Assembly: GCA_003551805.1 (NCBI GenBank)
Contig: PUNR01000094.1
Span: forward strand, 1 to 6,483
Length of the DNA: 6,483 bases
DNA from: Loktanella sp.
GTDB lineage: Bacteria > Pseudomonadota > Alphaproteobacteria > Rhodobacterales > Rhodobacteraceae
Direction of reading: 5' to 3'
In this document: positions 1 through 6,112 of the stretch, piece by piece
Numbering within the stretch: the stretch's first letter is position 1
Layout: every line of letters begins with the position of its first letter
Position numbers and translations under genes: made by a program
Notes under the pieces: generated by a model
Database searches by the model: none
What the model saw: the letters and a program-made list of their open reading frames with translations, nothing else
Told to the model about the DNA's origin: nothing

Positions 1-174
1 AAAGGACATGTTGAACAACGGTAGCAGGCCCGCAGCGTGCCATGTGGACCCCGATGTCAGTTCATCGCGTTCCAGCAGCATCACATCATCCCAGCCCGCC
101 TTGGCCAGATGATAGGCAATCGACGTGCCGACAGCGCCGCCGCCCACAACCAATGCTTTGACTTGCGTTTTCAT
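1..174 (-). CDS. FAD-dependent oxidoreductase, dimethylglycine/sarcosine dehydrogenase type (N-terminal fragment)
   Basis: Only the first 58 residues are in the window; the gene runs off the left edge. The fragment starts MKTQVKALVVGGGAVG and shows a Rossmann dinucleotide-binding fold: a beta strand, GGGAVG at 11-16, a helix (TSIAYHLAKAG), and an acidic residue (E36) at the end of the second strand (VMLLERD) to hold the adenosine ribose of FAD. It is followed by SGSTWHAAGLLP (41-52). In the dimethylglycine/sarcosine dehydrogenase family the His of the STWHAAG motif (H46 here) is the usual site of covalent FAD attachment, so a flavinylated enzyme oxidising an N-methylated glycine derivative is likely. 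Full members are about 800 residues with C-terminal GcvT-like folate-binding domains, which cannot be checked here. The start is supported by a GGGGAA stretch shortly upstream. No signal peptide is seen, so it should be cytoplasmic. The exact substrate is not resolved. It may be co-transcribed with the dehydrogenase 99 bp upstream. Confidence 0.85.
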   Translation of the reverse strand, partial: MKTQVKALVVGGGAVGTSIAYHLAKAGWDDVMLLERDELTSGSTWHAAGLLPLFNMSF

Positions 175-207
175 GCTGCGATTCCCCATTGCCGCTTTTG
201 CGCTAAG

Positions 208-217
208 TTGCGCGAAA
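208..217 (-). promoter_or_regulatory. Possible operator, copy upstream of the FAD oxidoreductase
   Basis: The coding-strand sequence TTTCGCGCAA lies 34-43 bases before the oxidoreductase start codon. It is nearly palindromic (TT.CGCG.AA) and an identical 10-mer sits before the dehydrogenase gene at 1305-1314. The surrounding 99-bp gap also has TGCGC or TGCGA cores at 199, 209, 218, 251 and 261. A regulator binding site is an inference; a convincing -35/-10 promoter was not identified in the gap. Confidence 0.3.
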
Positions 218-273
218 TGCGCCCGACCTGATAGAAACAGCCGACTGCTTTGCGCACAAATGCGACAAAGGGG

Positions 274-1260
274 TCAAAGCATGGACGGAACGACCAGATC
301 AGGCGGGCGATGCCCGTCGGCGAATGTCTTGATATTGACGATGACCTTTTCGCCCATCTCGATCCGACCTTCGAGTGTGGCGGACCCCATATGCGGCAAC
401 AGGATCGCATTGGGCAATTCCTTGAGGCGCGGATTGATCAGGTGGCCGCGTTCAAACACATCAAGACCCGCGCCCGCGATTTCGCCCGCGCGCAGCATTC
501 GGGTCAGGGCGTTTTCGTCAATCACCTCACCGCGCGACGTGTTCACGATCACAGACGAAGGTTTCATCAGCTTCAATCGGCGGGCATTCATCAGGTGAAA
601 GGTAGACGGGGTATGCGGGCAGTTGATCGACAGGATGTCCATCCGCGACACCATCTGGTCGAGGCTTTCCCAATAGGTGGCGTCCAACGCCTCTTCCACT
701 TCGGGCCGCAGGCGGCGACGGTTGTGGTAATGGACTTGCAGACCAAAGGCGGCAGCACGACGCGCGACCGCTTGCCCAATCCGGCCCATGCCAAGGATGC
801 CAAGCCTGCGCCCCTTGATCCGCCCCCCCAACATTGCGGTGGGCGACCAGCCTTGCCAGCCATCGGATTCAGCCAGTTTGATGCCTTCACCCATACGGCG
901 GGTCACGCCAAGGATCAGTGCCATGACCATATCGGCGGTATCTTCGGTCATCACGCCGGGGGTGTTGGATACGTGAATGCCCCGCTGACGGGCGGTGGCG
1001 ACATCGATATGGTCGACACCGGCACCGTAGTTGGCGATCAGCTTGAGCTTGTCCCCCGCACGACCCAGCAGTTTGGCATCAATCTGGTCAGTGATCGTGC
1101 AGACCAGCACATCGGCGGATTGCATCGCCTCGGCCAATTGATCCTGCGTCATGGGCGCGTCGGTTTCGCGCAACTGGACGTCGAACAGTTCTTTCAACCG
1201 GGTTTCAACCTGTTCAGGTAATTGTCGCGTCACGACAACAGTCAGATGCTTTCCTGGCAT
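274..1260 (-). CDS. D-2-hydroxyacid dehydrogenase, glyoxylate/hydroxypyruvate reductase (D-glycerate dehydrogenase) type
   Basis: This 328-residue cytoplasmic enzyme should interconvert a 2-keto acid (glyoxylate, hydroxypyruvate) and its D-2-hydroxy acid with NAD(P)H. The N-terminal substrate-domain part holds NYGAGVDHID (78-87) and SNTPGVMTEDTADM (98-111). The nucleotide-binding domain has GMGRIG (157-162). The second strand ends in HNRRR (179-183), with Arg where NAD-specific enzymes carry Asp, so NADPH is the more likely cofactor. The catalytic Arg is R243 (NTSRGEVID) and the catalytic His is H290 (LLPHMGSAT). The usual Glu between them, 29 residues after the Arg, is replaced by G272 in LDVFERGH; only E270 is near. 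The start at 1260 is chosen because GGGAGAG lies 7 bases upstream and the family N-terminus begins there; an in-frame extension to 1395 is Arg/Ala-rich and unlike the family. It reads away from the SH3 gene and towards the FAD oxidoreductase, suggesting a C1/glycine-related unit. Class is sure; exact substrate is not. Confidence 0.9.
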   Translation of the reverse strand: MPGKHLTVVVTRQLPEQVETRLKELFDVQLRETDAPMTQDQLAEAMQSADVLVCTITDQIDAKLLGRAGDKLKLIANYGAGVDHIDVATARQRGIHVSNTPGVMTEDTADMVMALILGVTRRMGEGIKLAESDGWQGWSPTAMLGGRIKGRRLGILGMGRIGQAVARRAAAFGLQVHYHNRRRLRPEVEEALDATYWESLDQMVSRMDILSINCPHTPSTFHLMNARRLKLMKPSSVIVNTSRGEVIDENALTRMLRAGEIAGAGLDVFERGHLINPRLKELPNAILLPHMGSATLEGRIEMGEKVIVNIKTFADGHRPPDLVVPSML

Positions 1261-1369
1261 GGTTCGTCTCTCCCGGGTTTTCAAATCATGTCTTGCGTGG
1301 CAGGTTGCGCGAAAGGGACGCGCAGCACAAGAACCGCGCGCCGCAAAACGGGCAGCAAAAGGCCACAAA
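1261..1369. promoter_or_regulatory. Divergent intergenic region expected to hold promoters for both flanking genes
   Basis: This 109-bp gap separates the start codons of the minus-strand dehydrogenase and the plus-strand SH3 protein, so both genes must be transcribed from it or from close by. It contains the dehydrogenase ribosome binding site (GGGAGAG on the minus strand, 1268-1274), an AAAGG just before the SH3 start, and the motif at 1305-1314. I could not identify a confident -35/-10 pair in either direction. Confidence 0.45.
1305..1314 (-). promoter_or_regulatory. Possible operator, copy upstream of the hydroxyacid dehydrogenase
   Basis: TTTCGCGCAA (minus strand) lies 45-54 bases before the dehydrogenase start and is identical to the copy at 208-217. 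With flanks, the plus-strand forms AAGTTGCGCGAAA and AGGTTGCGCGAAA agree at 12 of 13 positions. Sitting in the divergent region, it could also affect the SH3 gene. Its role is inferred only from the repetition and near-symmetry. Confidence 0.3.
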
Positions 1370-1900
1370 ATGAAGAGTTTCGTGCATTGGTTCAAGGTGG
1401 CGCGTCTGGCTGTCTATGCTGCCTTGTTGATGGCCACGACAGCGATGGCACAAGACGCCAGCGAAAGCCCCGCCATAGGCCCCGAAACCAACCTGCCGGT
1501 GCCGCGTTTCGTATCGCTGAACGCGTCAGAGGCGAATGTGCGGCGCGGCCCGTCCTTGTCGCACCGGATTGACTGGGTGTTCACGCGGCGTAACATGCCG
1601 CTGCAACTTGTGGCGGAATATGGCCAGTGGCGCCGGGTGATCGACCGCGACGGGCAAGGTGGGTGGATCCATTATACCTTGCTGTCAGGCGCGCGCACCG
1701 TGCTGATCGGTGATGAAAACACAGCGCTGCGCAGCAGACCCGATGCCAACGGCACCGAAAGCGCCATACTAGAAGCAGGGGTCATCGCCCGCCTTGGCAG
1801 ATGCAACCCCGAATGGTGCCAATTGACTGCGGGCGGCTATCGCGGTTGGGTGCCAAAACAATCGATCTGGGGCGTGCGGCCCGAGGAATTGCGCGACTAG
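1370..1900 (+). CDS. Secreted bacterial SH3-like domain protein
   Basis: A 176-residue exported protein. Residues 1-27 form a Sec signal peptide: basic start (K2, K9, R12), hydrophobic core (LAVYAALLMATTA), and a likely cut after AMA (A27/Q28). The mature part contains two SH3-like repeats of the kind grouped as bacterial SH3 (PF06347 type). The first covers about 47-108, with the signature ASEANVRRGPS followed by QWRRVID and GGWIHYTLLSG. The second covers about 109-168, with ALRSRPD, then CNPEWCQL and GYRGWVPK. Cysteines C144 and C150 probably form a periplasmic disulfide. Such domains usually bind cell-wall peptides or proteins; no catalytic domain is attached, so the role here is unknown. 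The start at 1370 has AAAGG upstream and gives a clean signal peptide; the longer in-frame reading from 1151 would run antisense into the dehydrogenase gene. The FieF-like gene follows after 45 bp in the same direction. Confidence 0.88.
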   Translation: MKSFVHWFKVARLAVYAALLMATTAMAQDASESPAIGPETNLPVPRFVSLNASEANVRRGPSLSHRIDWVFTRRNMPLQLVAEYGQWRRVIDRDGQGGWIHYTLLSGARTVLIGDENTALRSRPDANGTESAILEAGVIARLGRCNPEWCQLTAGGYRGWVPKQSIWGVRPEELRD

Positions 1901-1945
1901 CCATTGCGGATTGTTTGCGCTGGCACAATCGCCTAAGCGAAGCCT

Positions 1946-2869
1946 ATGAACACGCAAAACGACACCCGCCTGAACATGTCTGCTGGCATCCTGTCCGTCA
2001 CGGTTGCCACTGTGCTGGTCGCGGCCAAGCTTTGGGCACTGGCTGAAACCGGGTCGCTGGCGGTTGCGGCGACACTGGCCGATAGCGCATTGGATCTGAT
2101 GATGTCGCTGGGCGGGTTGGCCGCCATCGCCTATGCCGCAAAACCTGCCGATGACGATCACAATTTCGGCCATACCTCGGCCGAGGATCTGGCCGCATTG
2201 GGGCAATCCCTGTTCATCCTTGTCTCTGCCGCGGTCATCGCTGTTGCGGCTATTCTGCGCCTGCTTGATGACACAACAGCCATGCCGCAATCCGAAGGCT
2301 TCGGGATGGCGGTCATGGTTTTTTCAATCGTGGTGACGCTGGGTCTGGTCACCTGGCAACGCCATGTGGCGCGGCGTACCGGCAACAAGGTCGTGCTGGC
2401 TGACAGCCTGCATTACATCGGTGATCTGATCCCCAATATCGGGGCGATTGTGGCCCTTTGGGCGTCTTCGCGGCTTGGGCTGTACGAGATTGATTCTGTG
2501 GTCGCACTGGGCGCTGCAGCTTTTCTGGCCTTTGGCGCGCTGCGGATCGGGAAACGCGCCTGGGATGCGCTGATGGACCGGCAGGCAGACCCTGCGATGA
2601 TCGCGGGCATTTGCAAGATAGTCGAACAATGCGAGGGCGTCCAAGGCTACCACGACCTTAAGACCCGCGTTGCGGGCAGCCGTGTTTTCATTAACCTGCA
2701 CATCGAACTGGACGGCAGCCAGACACTGGATCAGGCCCATGCGATCGGCGCAGCGCTGCGCCGTTCGATTGTGGGTGCCTACCCCCGCGCCGATGTGCTG
2801 ATCCACAAAGACCCTGTCGGCGTGCAGCGCCATCCATCCGATCCACGACCTCCGGCATCGTCCGAGTAA
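1946..2869 (+). CDS. fieF: Cation diffusion facilitator, FieF/YiiP-type Zn2+ (Fe2+) efflux transporter
   Basis: A 307-residue inner-membrane metal/proton antiporter that exports Zn2+ and possibly Fe2+ or Cd2+. Hydrophobic segments lie near 12-32, 38-64, 84-106, 119-137, 150-172 and 180-199, giving the family's six helices, followed by a cytoplasmic domain (about 210-292). All metal ligands known from E. coli YiiP can be placed. The transport site is D46 and D50 (DSALD) with H156 and D160 (HYIGD); the His-Asp form is typical of Zn-selective members. The second site is D69, H72 and H76 (ADDDHNFGH). The cytoplasmic binuclear site is H236 (YHDLKTR), H252 (LHIELD), H265 (DQAHAI), and H287 with D289 (IHKDP). 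Length is close to YiiP (300). The ribosome binding site is weak (GCGAAG region). The final 15 residues are a Pro/Ser-rich tail without a visible function. The symbol follows the motif match to FieF; substrate preference in this organism is inferred. Confidence 0.92.
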   Translation: MNTQNDTRLNMSAGILSVTVATVLVAAKLWALAETGSLAVAATLADSALDLMMSLGGLAAIAYAAKPADDDHNFGHTSAEDLAALGQSLFILVSAAVIAVAAILRLLDDTTAMPQSEGFGMAVMVFSIVVTLGLVTWQRHVARRTGNKVVLADSLHYIGDLIPNIGAIVALWASSRLGLYEIDSVVALGAAAFLAFGALRIGKRAWDALMDRQADPAMIAGICKIVEQCEGVQGYHDLKTRVAGSRVFINLHIELDGSQTLDQAHAIGAALRRSIVGAYPRADVLIHKDPVGVQRHPSDPRPPASSE

Positions 2870-3012
2870 AAATATCCCCGCGCGGCGCGCATCGACTGCG
2901 CCGAAGGCGCAGGAAGATCAGCACCGACCCACACACAGGCAGTGTCGCAAGGGGCGCTGCCCCCGCCCCTGCGGGGCTCCCCCGGGATATTTGGGCTCGG
3001 ACGATGCGGTGG
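2870..3012. repeat. GC-rich stem-loop element between convergent genes
   Basis: The gap between the stops of the FieF-like gene and the M3 peptidase gene is bounded by inverted arms AAATATCCC (2870-2878, directly after the stop codon) and GGGATATTT (2984-2992). Inside are three perfect short hairpins: CTGCGCC-GAA-GGCGCAG (2896-2912), GGGGC-GCT-GCCCC (2951-2963) and GCCCC-TGC-GGGGC (2965-2977). From memory, similar GC-rich blocks ending in a GGATATTT-like sequence are common between roseobacter genes, so this may be a dispersed repeat. Its position suggests bidirectional termination or 3'-end protection, but no hairpin is followed by a proper T-tract, so a classical intrinsic terminator is not shown. 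Confidence 0.6.
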
Positions 3013-5034
3013 TCAGGCCGCCAGACCGCGCCCTTTGAGCAGAGCCTCGACCCCCGGCATCCGACCACGAAAGGCGGTGTAAAGCTCTGCCGCATCGACT
3101 GATCCGCCTGATGACAGGATTGTCTTTTCCAACTTGGCCGCTGTGATCGGATCAAAAGGATCGCCCGCTTCGTCAAATGCGGCGAAAGCGTCGGCGTCCA
3201 TCACTTCGGACCACATATAGCTGTAATACCCGCTGGAATACCCGTCGCCCGAGAAGATATGTGCAAAATGCGGTGTCGCATGGCGCATGCCGATGGCACG
3301 CGGCATGCCGAGGCTTTCGAGTATCTCTGCCTGTCGCTGCATCGGATCGGTGGGTGCGGGGCCTTCGTGAAAGCCCAGATCGACAAGCGCAGAGGCGATA
3401 TATTCCACCGTCTGGAACCCCATGTCATACGTCGCAGCCCCCAGCATCCGCTGGAGCAGTTCTTCCGGCATCTTTTTGCCGGTATCGGCATGGGTTGCGA
3501 ATTCGGCCAGAACCGCCGGCACTTCGAGCCAATGTTCATAAAGCTGGCTGGGCAGTTCCACGAAATCACGCGCGACAGAGGTACCGCTGATGCTGGCATA
3601 GGTCACGTCCGACAGCATCTGGTGCAAGGCATGGCCAAATTCATGAAACAGCGTGCGGGCGTCGTCATAGGACAGCAAGGCGGGTTTGCCCGTCTCTGGC
3701 TTGGCAAAGTTGCAGACGTTGATCACCTGCGGACGCGTTTCGCCACCGAGCCGTTTTTGTGACCGCATCGCCGAACACCATGCGCCCGACCGCTTGGAAC
3801 CGCGTGCAAAGTAGTCGCCGATGAAAACCGCGATATGTTCGCCCTTGCGCGTCACCTCCCATAGACGCACGTCAGGGTGGTAGACGGGGCCGTCTACAGG
3901 GGTGAATTCCAGCCCGAACAGGCGGTTGGCGCAGGCAAAGGCCGCTTCGATCATCCGGTCGAGTTGCAGGTAGGGTTTGATTTCCGCCTCATCCAGATCA
4001 TGCAGCGCGCGGCGGCGTTTTTCTGCATAATAGCGCCAGTCCCAAGGTTCCAGCGGGCCATCCCAGCCATCCTGATGCAGCATCCGTTCCAGCAATTTGG
4101 CATCATCAAGCGCCGCTGCCTTGGCCGGTTCCCAGACCTGCATCAACAGGTCGCGCACAGCTGCGGGCGTGCCAGCCATTTCGGTTTCCAGCTTGAAATC
4201 GGCAAAGCTGTCATACCCCAGAAGCTGCGCGCGTTCCGCGCGCAGGGCGAGCGTTTCGGCCGCAATCGCACGGTTGTCGGTCGCCCCGCCATTGGCGCCG
4301 CGGGCACCCCAAGCCTGATAAGCCTTTTCACGCAGATCGCGCCGGTTGGAAAATTGCAGAAACGGCACAATCAGCGACCGTGACAGCGTGACGACCGGAC
4401 CGCCTGCGTCTTTTTCCGCACCTGCGGCACGCGCGGTGGCGATAACGAAATCGGGCAGGCCGTCCAGATCGTCAGGCCCCAGTTTCATCATCCAGTCGCG
4501 TTCGTCAGCCAGCAGGTTTTGTACGAATTGAGTGCCCAGTACCGACAGCCGCGATTTGACGGCACGCAGGCGGGTAGTGGCTGCCCCTTCCAGCAAGGCA
4601 CCGGATCGGACGAAGCTGCGCCGTGTCAGCATCAGCACGCGTGCCTGTTCATCGGTCAGCGAAAGGTTGTCGCGGTCAGCCCATAATGCCTCGATCCGGG
4701 CGAAAAGCGCTTTGTTTTCGGAAATCTCGGACGAATAGGCGCTGAGCAGTGGTGCGAAATCACGCTGCAACGCTTCGCGCGCAGGGTTACTGTCGGCACC
4801 GGCCAAACTGTAGAATGCGCCCAGAACACGGTTCAGGGTCTCATCCGCCAGTTCCAGAGCTTCGACCGTGTTGGCAAAATCGGGCTTTTCGGGATTATCC
4901 GCGATGTTGGCGATATTGGCGCGGGCATCGGCCAAAGCCGCAGCGACAGCAGGGGCGAAATCATCATCTTTGATCGCAGCAAAGGGGGGCAGGCCAAAAG
5001 GCGTGTCCCAGTCGGTCAGCAGCGGATTTGTCAT
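3013..5034 (-). CDS. dcp: M3 family metallopeptidase, peptidyl-dipeptidase Dcp type
   Basis: A 673-residue zinc peptidase, close to the 681 residues of E. coli Dcp. The thermolysin-like motif HEFGH (464-468) supplies two zinc ligands and the catalytic Glu E465. The third ligand is E493 in RDFVELPSQLYEHW, and this segment (SGTSVARDFVE) resembles Dcp more than oligopeptidase A (PrlC). The C-terminal substrate-binding signature HIFSGDGYSSGYYSYMWSE (592-610) carries the conserved His/Tyr/Gly residues of M3 enzymes. The N-terminal part (about 20-300) is mostly helical, as expected for the channel-covering domain. There is no signal peptide, so it acts in the cytoplasm on short peptides, probably removing C-terminal dipeptides in protein turnover. 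The start has a strong AAAGGAG 7 bases upstream, inside the 19-bp gap after moeB, pointing to co-transcription with dut-moeB. The alternative is a general M3 oligopeptidase; the family is certain, the cleavage mode less so. Confidence 0.93.
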   Translation of the reverse strand: MTNPLLTDWDTPFGLPPFAAIKDDDFAPAVAAALADARANIANIADNPEKPDFANTVEALELADETLNRVLGAFYSLAGADSNPAREALQRDFAPLLSAYSSEISENKALFARIEALWADRDNLSLTDEQARVLMLTRRSFVRSGALLEGAATTRLRAVKSRLSVLGTQFVQNLLADERDWMMKLGPDDLDGLPDFVIATARAAGAEKDAGGPVVTLSRSLIVPFLQFSNRRDLREKAYQAWGARGANGGATDNRAIAAETLALRAERAQLLGYDSFADFKLETEMAGTPAAVRDLLMQVWEPAKAAALDDAKLLERMLHQDGWDGPLEPWDWRYYAEKRRRALHDLDEAEIKPYLQLDRMIEAAFACANRLFGLEFTPVDGPVYHPDVRLWEVTRKGEHIAVFIGDYFARGSKRSGAWCSAMRSQKRLGGETRPQVINVCNFAKPETGKPALLSYDDARTLFHEFGHALHQMLSDVTYASISGTSVARDFVELPSQLYEHWLEVPAVLAEFATHADTGKKMPEELLQRMLGAATYDMGFQTVEYIASALVDLGFHEGPAPTDPMQRQAEILESLGMPRAIGMRHATPHFAHIFSGDGYSSGYYSYMWSEVMDADAFAAFDEAGDPFDPITAAKLEKTILSSGGSVDAAELYTAFRGRMPGVEALLKGRGLAA

Positions 5035-5041
5035 GGCGGAT

Positions 5042-5048
5042 CTCCTTT
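5042..5048 (-). promoter_or_regulatory. Strong ribosome binding site of the M3 peptidase gene
   Basis: AAAGGAG on the minus strand, 7 bases before the ATG ending at 5034. It fixes the start of the peptidase. It fills much of the short gap after the moeB stop codon (5054-5056), leaving no room there for a separate promoter, so the peptidase is probably translated from the moeB transcript or from a promoter inside moeB. Confidence 0.8.
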
Positions 5049-5053
5049 AAAGA

Positions 5054-6112
5054 TCAACCTAGGGGCGCGGGTGTCGCTTTGCCAGCGCAGACGGTGCAAT
5101 CTTTGCGTGGTTTGATCGCGATGGTCCGGGTCTGGGCATAAAGCGCGTCATAGATCAGCAAGCGCCCGGCCAAAGTGTCGCCTGCGCGTGTGATATGCTT
5201 GATCGCCTCGACCGCCATCATCGCGCCGATCACACCGGGAAGCGGGCCAAGCACGCCTGCCTCGGCGCAGTTTGGCGCCAGCTTGGGGTCGGGCGCTTGC
5301 GGGAAGATGCAGGCGTAACAGGGCGTGCCGTGCGCGGGGTCGTAAAGGCTGATCTGGCCTTCCCATTGCGTCAGGGCGGCGGCGATCAGGGGGATTCCTT
5401 GCGCGACAGCCGTATCGTTGACCAGATAGCGGGTGGCGAAATTATCGCTACCATCCAGCACCAGATCGTAATCAGCGAAAAGCTCAGCTGCGACATCCAC
5501 AGTCAGGCGACGGTTATAGGGGCGGACGGTCACAAAAGGGTTCTGCGCGATCATCGCCATTTCGGCGGAATGAACCTTGGGCAGGCCGATGTTGTTGTCG
5601 GTATGGATGACCTGCCGTTGCAGATTGGCGTTTTCGACCAGATCATCGTCGATCACGCCGATAGTGCCAACACCGGCGGCGGCCAGATATTGCAGAACAG
5701 GCGCGCCAAGGCCCCCTGCCCCGATCACCAGCACCTTTGCATCGCGCAAGGCTTTTTGCCCCGGTCCGCCGATTTCGCGCAGCACGATGTGGCGGGCGTA
5801 GCGGTTCAGTTCTGTGTCGGAAAAGCTGGTGGATCGCACGGGCGCGGGCACGACTGGCGTGACCTTCGAGCGCAACCACGCCAGCCCGATACGGTAGCCC
5901 CAGATGATAAAGCCAAAGGCAATCAGCAAGCCCCAAAGCCGTGCATCGCCACCTGTCGCCATTCGCAACGGATGGCCCGCAGGCAGAACGATATGCAGCA
6001 TCATCACCGCGATCAGCAGGACAGCCATCATCGTCCAGCGCGCGGAATAGGGCGCTTTCATCACTGCGCCGATCACCCAGAGGGCGGCGGCCATGGCACC
6101 GACCATAATCAT
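5054..6112 (-). CDS. moeB: Molybdopterin-synthase adenylyltransferase MoeB (ThiF/HesA family) with membrane-spanning N-terminus
   Basis: A 352-residue E1-like enzyme expected to adenylate the C-terminal glycine of MoaD (or ThiS) with ATP, preparing it for sulfur transfer in molybdenum-cofactor synthesis. The catalytic domain starts near 97 (FSDTELNRYARHIVL). It has the nucleotide loop GAGGLGAP (131-138), IDDD (154-157), the NLQRQ segment (163-167) with the conserved Arg, and D223 in LDGSDNFATRY, matching the catalytic Asp of E. coli MoeB. Zinc ligands are C265/C268 (CYAC) and C339/C342 (CTVC). C282 (NCAEAGVLGP) matches the position of the sulfur-handling Cys in some relatives. There is no rhodanese domain. 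The extra first 90 or so residues contain three likely membrane helices (about 4-19, 26-44, 58-79), absent from E. coli MoeB (249 residues), so the enzyme is probably membrane-anchored. Its ATG overlaps the dut stop by 4 bases (ATGA), implying translational coupling. It could serve ThiS instead of MoaD. Confidence 0.9.
   Translation of the reverse strand: MIMVGAMAAALWVIGAVMKAPYSARWTMMAVLLIAVMMLHIVLPAGHPLRMATGGDARLWGLLIAFGFIIWGYRIGLAWLRSKVTPVVPAPVRSTSFSDTELNRYARHIVLREIGGPGQKALRDAKVLVIGAGGLGAPVLQYLAAAGVGTIGVIDDDLVENANLQRQVIHTDNNIGLPKVHSAEMAMIAQNPFVTVRPYNRRLTVDVAAELFADYDLVLDGSDNFATRYLVNDTAVAQGIPLIAAALTQWEGQISLYDPAHGTPCYACIFPQAPDPKLAPNCAEAGVLGPLPGVIGAMMAVEAIKHITRAGDTLAGRLLIYDALYAQTRTIAIKPRKDCTVCAGKATPAPLG

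Noticed and set aside
250..1221. Long plus-strand open frame (323 codons) opposite the hydroxyacid dehydrogenase
   Set aside because: It lies fully antisense to a gene with clear family motifs, its product has a biased His/Gln/Gly composition and no recognisable domain. It is a by-product of GC-rich codon use.
1151..1369. Upstream extension of the SH3 protein to a start at 1151
   Set aside because: It would bury the clear signal peptide inside the protein and overlap the start of the dehydrogenase gene on the other strand.
1261..1395. Upstream extension of the hydroxyacid dehydrogenase to a start at 1395
   Set aside because: The extra 45 residues are Arg/Ala-rich and unlike the family. The extension would overlap the divergent SH3 gene, and the start at 1260 has a good ribosome binding site.
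2896..2912. Perfect 7-bp hairpin as an intrinsic terminator
   Set aside because: The stem is good but is followed by GAAGATCAG on the plus strand and GTCGATGCG on the minus strand, with no T-tract in either direction. It is recorded only as part of the intergenic element.
2691..3176. Minus-strand open frame (161 codons) spanning the convergent gap
   Set aside because: It runs out of frame through the peptidase C-terminus, the stem-loop element and the antisense of the FieF-like gene; there is no domain and its composition is Arg/Ser-rich.
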